DNA from: Blasia pusilla
Taxonomy: Eukaryota; Marchantiophyta; Marchantiopsida; Blasiales
Length of the DNA: 64,000 nt
Assembly (NCBI GenBank): GCA_050084515.1
Contig: CM114272.1
Span: 30,504,001-30,568,000, forward strand
Reading direction: 5' to 3'
Part shown: piece after piece, positions 1-12,800 of the stretch
Numbering within the stretch: the first letter of the stretch is position 1
Layout: each line of letters begins with the position of its first letter
The notes under the pieces: generated by a model
The model's database searches: none
Seen by the model: the letters and a program-made list of their open reading frames with translations, nothing else
What the model was told of the DNA's origin: nothing
Translations under genes and position numbers: made by a program

Positions 1-1050
1 GGGGTCCAGGACTATTGCCTTCAAGTCGTCCAGGACCATTGTTTGGAGTAGAGCTTACAAGACAGGACTACATTACTAGAGTACAAGAAAATATTATGGT
101 TTACAGGGAAAAATACATGTGTATGGTTGGGAGAGTAGGGACTACTATTTCTACAGGATACATATTCGTACTCTAGATAGTAGATATATAGCAGGCTTAC
201 ATGTGGATCGTTGGGAGTAGGGACTACATACTTAGATAGGGCAGACTACAATTACGAAAAATAGACTAGTAGATAGTGCAGACAGACTAGCAAAATGGTA
301 GTTTAAATTTGATTGTTTCTTGTGATTTGATTCATAGATTTTCTTAGACGTTCAATTCATTCTAAATTAAATCCGGAGGGGGTAAGATAAATCAGGAAGG
401 TGGGATGTCGATTATGCATGTGGTGCATGGTTATAGATGGAGTTGAGGAGTAGAATTACGGGGATATACTCCTAAGTCTTGCAATGTGAACAATAGTTAA
501 TGTATGAATTTGGATTCAGGGGAACATTATTTGGAGTAGAATGTAAGACTGAATTCCATTATTTATTTTATATATATGATGGTTACTGGGAAAATATATA
601 GTAGGCCTCACATGTGGACTATAGTGAATGTATATATTATTTGGAGTCAAGTTTGTGAGACATCTTTGGGGTTAACAATAGTTAATAGTTATTTAGAGTA
701 GAATTTACTAGACTGGACTTCATTAGATCAGTAGAATTTACGACAAACTAAGATTATGGCAGGTTTACTGGAAAAAATATTTAGTATGCCTTATATGCGC
801 AGCATCCTCAATGTGTGTATTTGGAGTAGAAGACCATCATTTGATCATTTGGAGTCCAATTTGTGAAAAAGGGTCTACGACCTTGGACATATTTGTTGTA
901 GTAAGTGGAACACTATTTGGAGTCCAAGATTCAAGTCATTTTATGTAGATTTAGTGAAAATCTATTATATGTGTACCATAACAGCTACGATGTAGAATTT
1001 ACTCATGGAAAATTTTTGGGAGTCCTATAGTGTATATTTAGTGTATATTT
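1..1050. repeat. Diverged short-repeat region
   Basis: The words TTTGGAGTAGA and TTTGGAGTCCA recur many times. A longer unit (TTTGGAGTAGA, then TTTAC, a GAC/GGACT stretch, a CATTA block and a TTACTGGGAAAA block) is recognisable near 47-110, 530-600 and 695-780. Spacing is irregular, so this is a scrambled or old repeat family and not a clean tandem array. No open frame of note is present. Confidence 0.5.
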
Positions 1051-1814
1051 GGAGGCCAGGTGAGCTTTTAAAAACAATTGTACTATGGGTACCCCACATT
1101 AATGGACTCCCATATGGGTACCTAGTATCAATGGACTCTCACTACTAATCAAAACTAGAATGGGATCCATAACCTGACAATTCATCCACTTACACTATAT
1201 TTCTTAATTACCTAAATGTGATATAGATCTAAGAAATTAGAGAATAGAAGAAGTAGATTGCTAGTGGATGAAGATTGAAGAAGAGAAACTATAAGATGGT
1301 CATATTCTTCATTAAATTTTAAAAAAAATGCTTGACCTATTTATCAGTGGATGACCGGATAGATCACTTCTCTTTCACTCATATGATAAATTCAGATTAT
1401 AAATGGATGAAATTTTAGAAGATAGTGTGTATTTGTGTATGGCTAGGAACTTTGGATGAGTGGATTCAGACTTGAGAAGGGAAGGAGACTTTATTGGAAT
1501 AATTTCAGAAGATAATGTGTGAAGGTAGATGGCTAGATTTGTTAATGAGTGAATTCCTACTTCATATGGGAGCGGGAAAATATTATTTTCAGCCTAAGTT
1601 ACAAGTGGAGAAAAATGGAAAACTTCAATGGAGGAGCTCAAATGAAATAAAAGAAATAAAATAGAACTTAGCTTAATTTGGGTATAGCTGGATGATTGAT
1701 TGAAGCGCCTCCCACTTCATTTACAGTTTGCAGCTCTGCCCACATTTAGAAAGCGGATATATGTTACCCGGTGAGTACTGACCTCGGGCGCTGAGGTGGC
1801 ACGAAAGGACATTG
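1051..1814. other. AT-rich intergenic stretch
   Basis: I see no gene here. The sequence is AT-rich and becomes GC-richer from about 1700, just before the VOC gene, so the last 100-300 bases probably hold that gene's promoter and 5' UTR. I could not identify a convincing TATA box. Confidence 0.4.
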
Positions 1815-3139
1815 ATGGCCCCACAGCCGCCGCCCTCCTCCTCCAATCCAACACCGCAGATTATCACCGCATGCACGTCAGCCGTCGTAACGGATCCTCA
1901 ATCGAAGACCCGTGAGGTGCCGCAAGGAGGCGGAGTCATTCAACTCGTATGTTTATTTATCATACCTATATATATCCCAGTCGCTCCGTGTCCGGCCATT
2001 CCGGTCTTGGGGATGTTTACATAATCTTATGTGTGAAGTTAAAAGACATACATTCGTTATTTGTTTCCTTCTGTCGTAGTTTGTCTGCACGCATTTAGAC
2101 AGTCCGGAATCGCAGCCCGCAGCGATGGCAGCTTCGATCGAGGTCTCCGTGTGCATCCCCACCCGCTCATCCATCCCGCGATCGAACTCCTGTAGAGCCA
2201 TAGGGGCGTCAGATTCGAGCGATATCCCTGAGTGGAGTGCTGAGATTTCTGAGAACGAGGGCAATGATGATGAAGAGGCCCTCCCGCTGCCGGTGGACTC
2301 GATTCGTTCGGCGGATGAGCGCGTTGCGCGTCTGACGGAGTCGATCGCCGAGGCAGTGGGAGATCTCTCGCTTGTGGGTGAGGAAGGGAGCCCCGTGCTG
2401 GAAGATGAATCTGCGAGTGATGGGCTTCAGGTCCCAAGCGCCAAAAGCTCCGAGGTTCTGGCGGACAGCAGCAAGGTGGAATTTACGGGAATCAATCATG
2501 TGGCCTACTGCTGCGCCGATTTGGACCGATCGTTGGAGTTCTATTGCGGACTTCTGGGTAAGTGTTCTTCTGCGAGAATGTACACACATTTCCCTTCCGA
2601 TTTTCGCTGTAATGGTTCACACCTGAAAGCTCTGGACTGCAGTTCGCTCTCCGCTTCAGTCGCTGGGACTCATGTTTAGACTGCCATGAACTGCAGGCTT
2701 GAAGGTGGGCGAGGGCCGACCTAAACTTCCGTACCGCGGCGAGTGGCTTCTTATGGGAGCAGAAGGTATTCATCTCATGGAGGTTCCCAACCCTGATCCT
2801 GTGAGCAATCGCCCGGAGCATGGAGGCTTCGACCGACATGTCTGCTTGAACTGCAAGGATGTCGCGCAGCTCAGAGTGGTTCTGGAGAAAGCAGGTTGGT
2901 GTTCATTGCTCCACACCAGCTCTCATGATAGATAGCTAGCTAGCGCGCGCTCGATAATCCACTCCCTGGAATTCATGCTTACTCGATGCTAGCCGGGTTC
3001 AGATTTGGGCTGATGTTTGCGTGCGCGTGGGTCCAATGCAGGAATTCCCTATCAAGTGAGCATGGTGCCATCCATCTTTCTCCGGGACCCTGACGGCAAC
3101 GGCCTCGAAATCTTCCAAGTCCAGGAACCACGTCTTTGA
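1815..3139 (+). CDS. VOC / glyoxalase I family protein, four exons
   Basis: Proposed exons are 1815-1946, 2080-2557, 2697-2894 and 3042-3139, all with GT-AG introns and joining in frame to 301 residues. The last three exons are firm. The first is inferred from a GTATGT donor and a GTCGTAG acceptor that keep phase 0; a start at the ATG at 2125 would give 242 residues. One VOC domain fills about residues 180-298. It opens with GINHVAY, then has KLPYRGEWL, HLMEVPNPDP, PEHGGFDRH and RDPDGNGLEIFQ. The His, Glu, His and Glu in those motifs sit where VOC metalloenzymes bind metal. The motifs match the plant GLXI-like group related to Arabidopsis GLYI.7-type proteins, whose substrates are not well established, so methylglyoxal detoxification is possible but unproven. 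The first ~180 residues are Ser/Glu/Asp-rich and look disordered; they could include an organelle-targeting sequence. Confidence 0.85.
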
Positions 3140-4567
3140 ATGCACCCGCGTTGTAGCAACGTCAAGAAGCAAGCTACGATTTCATCTTCAGCTACTGCTG
3201 GAAGCTGGTGAACGTGTTCTGAATGTGCAAGCCCTTTTGAGTCTCGGCTCTGGCCGTGGCTGCCACTGTACATGTGTCTATACACTTCTGCAGTACTCCA
3301 TCGACTGAAGGTTGCCCTATCTGCGATGATTGATGGAGAGCGAGGACGCCGCGTAGGTATGGGCTGCGAGCAGTCCATTTCGCAGCTCCATGTTTCTCAA
3401 TGTACATGTGTTTGAAACCCGATATCGGATTGAATAGCGAGTGGACACCATGTCCTCGCAGATCGTTGTACTCGACTTTCAATCGTGTAATAAAATCTGG
3501 TTCTGAAGGTAGCTCCCTCATGAAACTCGACGTGTTCTTTATTTTCGTTTGTGCTTTGGGCTCTGATCATGAAGGAAAACTAGAGTCGTTAGTTTTCACA
3601 GTGCACGTTCAGCATATTCCGGCGGGATGCATGAGTTAGTGGGATCGAGCTCTTATGGGTCTCAAGCGTCAATCAATTAAGGGTCTGGATCCTCATGGAA
3701 TAATCCCACCGGAGGGATTTACTTAATATGAGGGTTTAAGAATATGGAACATCATGTGACTTAGAAAATGTGGAGAGAGTGTTTGGTCACCCTCACATTC
3801 TCCAATTGTTAGAAGAAGAGTTTTCACACTAAGAGTGTCTTGCTTTTGGGTGTCTAGAGGTCCCACGAGATCCTTGAAATCCTACCGTTGGGAGGAAAAG
3901 GCGTAGCAAATGAGCATTCATAAAATTTAATACTATCACTAAAATATTAAAGGATGTAGCATAAATGGGGAAAAGTGACTTGCACAAGCGATGATAAATT
4001 AGTATTAACATGGAAGGGTTGAAGGAGAGTGAAATGATGTTTTTCAAAATGAGATAACTTTCATCCTAAAGTGGAGACAAAGAGGAAGTGAGTATTTCCT
4101 ATTGTGCAAGGTGGGATAATGGAGGACTGATACCTTTCTTCGTTTCTAACCAGCATCCAGTTGAAAACATAACAAGTCTTCATTCATAAGTTCAAGCTTC
4201 AAGATGACTACTTCCTTTCTCCCATCCGAGACATAAACATGCTATAAAAGTATGGAAAGTAAAATCATAAAGCCGATCAAATTATATGAGTACATAATAT
4301 CTCAAAGAAATTAGGATACAAAATAGTCTTCCAACGCAAAAACCATAAATTGAAACATTAACTCCACTCCAACTACGGCGAGAAATCCTAACAACACCAT
4401 CCCCCTCTACCTTCCAAAGAGATCAAAAACAGACCACAACTTATGATCATTCCTTCCTTCAAACTAGTCCATGAAAGTGGAGAATGGGGTGAACTTGACG
4501 CGAGTGCTCCATAGAAAGATCATCGGAAAGAACAAGGAGAAGAAACGAAGAAAGTGATGGAGATAAC
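3140..4567. other. Intergenic, 3' flank between convergent genes
   Basis: This holds the 3' UTR of the VOC gene and, from the other side, that of the GEX2-like gene, since the two converge. An AATAAA-like signal occurs near 3489. Between about 3650 and 4450 the sequence is AT-rich and shows no coding frame I can support. Confidence 0.4.
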
Positions 4568-6892
4568 TCAACGAAAACCACCGAATCTCTTCACTCCTCT
4601 ATCATCAAAAGCTCCCTGCGGAAATCTGACCCCCAAACTGGGATCGCTGCTTACGTCTCCCGTCCTCGGGGGGAATCCTGCAGGACCTTCAAATATTGGT
4701 GGGGGCCCGAAAGATGGATCAAAGGGTGCAATCTCTGCATCTGCTGCTGAGCTTGAAAATCCCGGGGGAGCTTGGAAAGTACTCACGGGGATGGGACCCA
4801 AATCTGCATCCGGTGCGCTCGACCATCCCCACGGAGCTTGGAAGGTGCTCGCGGGGCTCGGAGATGGATTCATGCGATCCATGTCTACATTATCTGGGCT
4901 CGTTGAGAATCCATAAGGAGCTTGGATAGCAGCGAAGGCGTCAAACGATGGGGACCCAGCTCCCGAGCTCGCCGATTGACCGTCCACGCCAGTATTGCCT
5001 GTCCTCGGATCACCAACCGCGAAGCTTTCGGCTGGGCCGCCATAGCTAGCAGTGCTTGTGTAAGTCCCTCCGCCGCTCCCATCTTTCTCCACCTGCTGCC
5101 TGAAATTGTAAGCAGCCACGCTCTTCATTCCATGAGGTGAGCCACGCTCTTAATTCCATCAGGTGAGCCAAGCTCTTCCTTCCATGAGATGAGCCAAGCT
5201 CTTCATTCCATGAGATTAGCCACGCTCTCAAGTCCATGAGATGAGCCAAGCTCTTCCTTCCATGAGACGAGCCAAGCTCTCAAGTCCATGAGATGAGCCA
5301 AGCTCTTCAGTCCATGAAACTAGCTCACGCGAGTGGGAGCTAGAGATGGGAGTTGCAGTTGCTAGTTTCATTGTGGAGGGGGATCTCTAAGACTTCTTGG
5401 GGCTTATTAGAAAAGGTTATTTGGACATCTCTAAGATAAGAAAAGAAAAGAAGAAACGTGTGGTGTTGAGAAAAGGACTTGTGTCTGCAGCTCTACTTCC
5501 ATAAAGAAATGTGTGACGTTCTGTTGAGAGACAGAGACGACTTAGAACCAATTTCTTCATTCGTTTGAGATTATCAATGATGGGTGCATGAGAATCCAGC
5601 TGAATAAATGGGGGACATGATACTTTCTAATACTTGCAACCCTCATTAGGCTCAATGGAAGAAGCTGATGATATTGCATCACTCACCATTTGATCGAGAA
5701 CCTCGCCCTCGAAGGATTGGTGTGTTGAATCTCACCCTGCCCTGGTCCAAATGGAGGTTGCTGGAAAATGTCTCCCCAAGGCTGCATCATGGCATCACCG
5801 CCAGTGCCATTAATCATGGGCGAGTTCAGCTGTGGGGGTGGTGAAAACATGGGTTCTATCTTCCATTCTTGTTGCATATCAAATGTAGCACCCATGGATT
5901 CTGGGATTGGTGCAGATTTTTCATTCTGATAGTTGGGCGCCCACAATGGGTTGTACACCTGCCATACAATACACCCAAACACGATAAGAATTATGCAGGC
6001 AGTTCACGAATTTCGTATAGCATTAGAGAGGCACACTGTTATACTACATGCATCACTTCTCTCATCGGTTTTGTGAATATTTTTCCATTTTATACTTGTA
6101 TGAAATGGGTGATGCACTCGTCTTACACCCAGAAAATTGCATAATCTATATTATTATGTCTATATATTTAAGTATGAGTGTTTCTTATTTGCAAACAGCA
6201 AGAAATTGCTTCTCTAGGGGCAACAAGAAAGGATTTTTGTGTAAATCCTTCCTCTCGCACTGGTCTCCAATAAGCATTATGTATGTCATGGTGTCTTTCC
6301 CGAAGTGTCTTTTTTACTCATAGATATACTTGTGGGCTTTGTGCAGATTATTCCCTTCTATATTACATGGAGTGAAAATTGATACTTTCTTGCAGATTTT
6401 TGCATTCTATAGTTTATTAGTGGATCACAATGGGTGGTGCATTTCGGATACAATATCCCCCCAAAAAGGTGAGAGTATGAATATCATGATGCGATTCATG
6501 AATTTTCTGTAGCACACTTCTATAGTATACTTAGTTACAATTACAATGGATCCTTTACTTTAGACCAGATCTAGATTTATGAAAGGTGAGTTAGTGGACT
6601 AGTACTTGATCTCCAAGCTCCTAAGTTTGTCCTTATGAACTGGACAAAATCACCCATTTTGACTTCCATATTTGAATAGAAATTCAACTCTCCAATTTAT
6701 CAGCAGAATGTCATAATGACAAGTGAGAAATTTTGAAGCTTACCCTCGTCATTTTGTAGCTCGGTTCCTCTTGCATTTCGTTGGCCTCTTGGAGAGAGAG
6801 CTTGTACCAGTCTATGGCCCTTGTTGCGAGGTACCAAACAGCGAGCAGGCCGATTATACCTCCAATGGCATATAGAATGAATTTGGCAAAGG
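4568..6892 (-). other. TM helix and cytoplasmic tail of the GEX2-like gene
   Basis: Exon 19 encodes one strong membrane helix, FILYAIGGIIGLLAVWYLAT, followed by charged residues. Exons 20 and 21 encode a tail of about 270 residues rich in Pro, Gly, Ser and Phe. The last exon contains a repeated STFQAP-x-G motif (three or four degenerate copies) and ends GGFR before TGA. The exon 20/21 junction is fixed by a GTGAGT donor in phase 2 and a TTTCAG acceptor. No enzymatic domain is seen, so the tail may be a scaffold or condensation-prone segment. Confidence 0.65.
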
Positions 6893-9800
6893 CTGCCCAA
6901 TCCAACCCAAACCCACACCCACCCCATAGACAACTAATGAAGTGTTACTTCCCAATTGTATTCACTAGCTCTTCAGATTCCCCCTCTTACAGATCGAATG
7001 TGTCCATGCCACAGAGAACGAATGGAGTCATACGCTCCCAAGTGAATAAACTCCTCTAGTATCATAGCTTTGGATCCAAATCAACTTTCTCTAGGGCCCT
7101 CTAGACCATCAAAATTAAGCCATCTACTACTGATGATGACTTGCAAATAGCAAGATTTGAACCTATGGAGCGAGAAAACTTAGGGACGTACCCTAAACCC
7201 CTAAACGAGTATCATCGATGAGGGAATCGAAGAATGCCTTTTCGGTATTCGTGCGAGCGACTTTTGTGTTTTGGATGCTATGGAGATAGACGAAAAAAGT
7301 CAGCTCTCATGTTTTGGATGCTGTGGAGATAGATTAAAAAAGTTTTGAGTTTTTGATGAATGGAGAAAAGACGAAAAAGGTCACCTCTCAAACTTTTGTG
7401 TTCTGGATGCTATGCAGATAGACGAAAAAGTCACCTCTCAAACTTTTGTGTTCTGGATGCTATGGAGATAGACGAAAAAAGTCCTCTCAAACTTTTGTGT
7501 TCTGGATGATATGGAGATAAAAGACGAAGACAATTACCTCTCAAACTTTTGTGTTGTGGATGCTATGGAGAAATACGAAAAAAGTAGTCTCCCAAACTTG
7601 TGTGTTCTGGATGCTATGGAGATAACAGACGAAAAACGTTACCTCTCAAACTTTTGTGTTCTGGATGCTATGGAGATAGACGAGAAAAGTCACCTCTCAA
7701 GCGACCGGCTGCTCTGTATTTCTTGTCATAAATCATGATGGCCACCTGAGCTTGCGCCACGATTGAGTACACATCTTCATCGTTGCAATCACTAGTGCTG
7801 AAGCACCCGAAGTTCCCCATGTCTTCAACAACCAGAGAAAGCCCCACTTTCTGGGTGCTAGTCTGCACAAGAAAGTACGAATTCCAAGCCTTGGATCAGT
7901 CTTCCATGGCACATACCTACACACAAGCTCGCAAGACTTTCTTTCTCCTTCACTTCCTTCTGGCCCCTATCTTTCTTCTCTTTCAATTTTTTTTGCCAGT
8001 GATAAAGTCTGGACACTCATGATTCTCAGATCCGCACTTTAGAAACCTCTATATGCATCGATCGATCGATCTACTTCCCATCCTTGCACTCGTTAGACGA
8101 TACTGGATTCTGGTATTATTTCCATATGAGTGACGACATATCTAGTTTCTCCACACTGGTGGTGCATGTGGACTTAGGTCAGACTTCCCAGGTCCATATG
8201 ATGGAGGAAAGCTAGCTTGCGACAGGAAAGGAGAAATATTTGTCTCTTAGGTCGAAGTCGATACGATTTCGGCTCAAGATGATAAGAAATGGGTTGAAAT
8301 GCCAACAAGTTTCATCACCACATGGATCTCCAGCTAGCAAGAGACTGTACTCATTGAGTAGTGCCTGTCGTAGCCTTGCGACCGTAGACCCCGCGCCCTG
8401 GTTGGACGGTGCTTGAGACTGGGATGGGTGTAGAGAGAGGAACAAGTGAAGAAAGTACCACATGAGAGGAGGAGGGAGGGAGAGGTGGGACTTGGTTGAA
8501 TGCCATTCCAAATGGAATATCATGGATGATATTTTATGGGGTGAAGGAATGGATAGAGAAACGCACGTTGGCACTTTTGAACATAAGATCTGACAGAGCA
8601 GTGTTCCAATCTTGGACAGATGCGCTGAACCTTATGCCTTGTCCAGAAATATTCATTGCATCTGCAGGAATCGGCAGCCATTCCTTCGCTCCTGGAGCCC
8701 TATAACTAGCAGACTTTCCCGAGCGAGGCAGTGTCAGTTGTATCATCCCACTATCCACCTGCAATATTCCAGCCAGAGCGTACCTCTGTATTCCATCTGC
8801 ACAAGCACGCGTTCATCATGTCAGCTCATTTTTCATTTCATTTCATGGAGCATCATGTGTTTTCTGAGGAGGTACTATCACAAGCTCCATTTCCAGCCAG
8901 AAGAAGACCGTGCTTTTAGAACTGGAACGATCTCTAACACCGTCCGATTCGGTCTGGCAGTTGCAGTGACATGAAGAATTAGGACCGAATAACCTGTGGT
9001 GTCATTTTCGTCGGGATCACCAACAGCGAGCTGGAAAAGCCGCACCCCAGCTGAAGAGACATCCATGGTCGAATAGGCAGAGCTGCTCATGTTGACGGTG
9101 AAAATGCTGGGTCCAACAACGTAGGGCGAATCATTGACGGGCTGCACGAAAACCTTCATACTCTTGGAATCTCCTTTGCCACTGGAGTCTTGGATGGAGA
9201 GGATCACAGTATCCTCTCCATTGAAGTTTCCATTTCTGCAAAACCATCCTCCGATGGATTAGTCATGGAGGAAATATCTTGGGCGTTTGTGAAACTGCCA
9301 TGCCATTGTAGAGGGGACCGATCTCGACGATTCTTGGACTTCTAACTACTTTCGGGGAGTCCGAAAAGATTAGTTGGATTCTTTTCTTGGCAGATTCACT
9401 CCGAACTTCGAACCTGTTCCTACACGCATACCCCATGTATTGTAGCGCCTTCAGGGCAACGTTGAGGTGAGGCAGTCTTGCTGAGAAGCACAGTCGATTC
9501 GATTTCTCATTTTCTGTTCCTGTGATATCCATGATTGTTTGAATCTCTTCGCCCTTGGGAAAGGTTGAGTCGGTTTCTGAGATGATGGTCACGTCCATCC
9601 ACGACATGGACATGTCAGCAGCTGGATACACACGACCATTCTTCGCATAGAACTCCGCCCATACGATGGCGGTGGGATCCAAAGAAGCAACTTCGATTCC
9701 TGCCAATCCTCTATCATGATCACGTTGTTCAGTCAGAAGTGTTCAACTTCCATGTCTGACAAAACCTATGATCTTATGAATCATACACTTTTTTTTTCTT

Positions 9801-12800
9801 TCTCTTTGTTTCCTCTTTTCCTTTTGAGTGAATCACTTGATGTCTTCTCTCCTCTCACATAGCTCACTCATTCAGAAGTGTACGACTTCCAACTCTTAGA
9901 ATCCGTGTCTGACGAACCCTTATCCTCTTATGATTTTCACTGGTGAATCATAAGAGGATCACCAGTGGAATATCATGTGATGTCTTCTCACCTCTAATGT
10001 AGCTCTGGGCATACATCACAAAAGTGCTCAACATTTCAAGTCCATAAATCACAGATTACATTGTGCTCGATGGATGGACGAAGGAGGAGAAGAAGAAGAA
10101 GAAGAAGGGTGAGAAATTAATCAATACCCAACTGCTGGCATCGGCTGATCCTCCACCGCTGCTATCGAGTCGGGGAGCGAACGGATGAGTGGATGAAGCG
10201 CAGAAACGGTAATTTCGACCTCTCCTGAAGCTGTTCGATGCTGGGAGTCCTCGATGTCATAGGCTAGATCTACAACTCCAACGAAGCCCTTCTCTGGTGT
10301 GTACACCATAACTCCGTCCATGCCTACTTGCAAGTGCCCATCTGTTGGAGTCTGCAGGATAGCACAGCAAGAAATTGCAATCACGGCAGCTACTGAGTTA
10401 GTTATTAGGTGGGTGGCCCAGAAATCTGCTAAACAGTGGACTCCAGAAAAGAAGCGAACACGCTCCAAGCTTCCGATTTCTTCACGCGAAGTGGGATTCT
10501 GAGCAATTCTAGATCGATGAAACAGAGGATGAAACATGTGTGAGCACATAAATCGATCGCTGGATCATATTATAAGACTCACATTGATTCGGCGGAAGAT
10601 AGGTGCACCATTCTCCACGAAATCGTTCGACAACACGTTAAAAGTAAACGGTACATCCATCCACGTCCAGACAACATCTCGAACCGCACGAGGATAGTTC
10701 TTATCTGCGTCGGACCGAACTCTCGTTAGTCTTCGAGAACATCCGATGACGAGAACGCAAAGAAAGAGGAGAACACAATCTGACGATCTATCTGTTGAAA
10801 TCGATGCGTTAAATCCTCCAGCGGTCGCAAAAATGGATTGAGGTGCAATCCATTCCTTCACCATCGGCTGCCGTGAATTCGAGCACCTCGATCGGATATA
10901 CCAAAATCATGACTTGCACCCTGATCGATATCCATGAACTCTTCGTCGAGTCTGCTTATGATTACTTATTATATGTGTTTTGTAGATCTTTTCGTGGAGA
11001 TGAGAATGAGAAACTCTCGAAAAATCGTGGTCTCGACTTGTCAGTACTCTACATATGCTACAACAATCCCGCACCTTTCATATATCCAGCCCTCAAACAA
11101 GTACACGGTCTAGAGTGATGAAGTATTTGAGTGCGTCTGAGCTTGTAACCACTTGTATAATCTCAGCACTGTTCTCTCCCTTTCTGGCTATTCCCTGGAG
11201 CTCAGGCATCGAACTTGCAATATTCTGTGGTCACATCTGCAGACGAAGAGGATTGGCTGGACGTCGTGTACGTACCAACGCCGACCTCCAGAGTAAACGG
11301 GCTCCCTGGAATCGGATTCCCGAAGAGTAGGATCACCAATGTCACCCTCGGCACAGCCGTCATTTTGATGCTTGCAACGTAGGTACCATTGCCGAGGTCA
11401 TCAGGAACGAAGCTTGTCGGTTGCCCTTCGGAAGCAGACCGTCGAACAATGGTGAAATTCAGAGCAACGGACGACTTCACTGCTTTTCCTGCGGAGTCGT
11501 GGGAGGTTATGACGACCTCCACACTGTCTCCCGTTCGAAGATTTGTCGTTGGAGTTATCCGTGCTGAGCAGTTATCGGCAGTAACAACTTCATCTGCAAT
11601 TGCAAAGGTGTGATTGGAGTGTGCAACTGTAAGGTTCGATTCGAGTGTGCATGCAAAGAGCGTCTCACATTGACAAATGAGAGGCAGGGGGATGCTTTCT
11701 TGGGTCGAATATGCGCAGATTCGAAGCTCTGGATGAGAGGAAGCTCGATCGAAACGCAAGTGCGAGTCAGGGATTTAGGGTCTTTTTGCCACCAGTGTGG
11801 TATTGTGATGCATTAGACGGAGCTGAAAAGCTCCTGTCCTTCGATAGGTGTGCTTGTCCATACCTGTCTGGGCGGAAACACTTGAGAACTTGAACGGAGA
11901 GCCCTTGATGCTCCCCTGCGGATCTCCGACTAGGAGTAAGTAGGTCCCAGTGAATTTCATGCTGAATGTCACCACGATCTGCTCTGGTGCTGTCGGTGAA
12001 GGTTGGACTGAGAAACTGGAAGTTGGAGCAGCAAACCCATCGATAGTGGTGAAATATATTTGGAAATCATGAACACCGTAAATGTCACTGAAAAGAAGAT
12101 TACCAAATGCATCCATTTGGGTGATGATGAACGTTCGTAATTTCCCAACCACCACAAAGGGCGTTCCTCCTTCCCATTCTCCAGTGCAGTTCTGAATCGA
12201 CAGAGGCCCTGCAGATCATGCGAAGATCAGAGGTAGATATAGGATATGACGCAGCTCATTGGAAGATCAGATATTAGATATTCTGAGTTCTAACACTCGT
12301 CGGGCTGGGCAATCGACTAGTCGATTCCAAGTCCATGGCAATCGTGCAATCGGTTATTTTTCTCCTCTGTGCTCATTTCCAGGCCAGTGACTTCATCGAA
12401 TCCAGAGGCCCTGCAGATCAATCGAAGATCAGATGCTAGATACAGGATAAGATGATGCTCATTCGAAGGTCAGATACCAGATATTCCAAGTTCTAGTACT
12501 TGTTGGGCAATCGACTAGTCGATTCCAAGTCCGTGGCAATCGTTCAATCGGATATTTTTTTCTCCCGTATGCACATTTCCAGGCCAGAGACTTACTTCAT
12601 CGAATCTAGAGAGGATCGCTGATTCTCGACACCTTCTGACGTTTCTGGGTGTACAGAGATCATTGGGTCACGAATATTCAAGAGGCTTCGATGATCTAGA
12701 TAGCGAACCTGCAGTGATGTTCACTCTGAATGGACTCCCATGGATCTGCTCAGCGCTGTCGGACGATTTGACAGCCATGTAGTACCCCAGAGGGAGAGCT

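Noticed and set aside
3052-3521. Minus-strand ORFs downstream of the VOC gene
   Set aside because: They overlap its last exon and 3' UTR in antisense and show no domain.
5121-7700. Regularly spaced repeats considered as a CRISPR array
   Set aside because: The units are contiguous, with no unique spacers, and the genome is eukaryotic.
7511-7738. Open + frame with repeated LSNFCVLDAME peptides
   Set aside because: It is a translation of the intronic minisatellite and lies antisense in a GEX2-like intron.
8212-8574. 120-codon minus frame considered as a GEX2-like exon
   Set aside because: The cadherin-like strand joins directly from the 8567 donor to the 7862 acceptor; this frame would interrupt the motif.
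9263-9431. Extension of the 9710-9432 exon to its stop at 9263
   Set aside because: Splicing at the GTATGC donor after 9432 restores the N-x-NFNG-x-D motif with the next exon; the extension ends in a stop.
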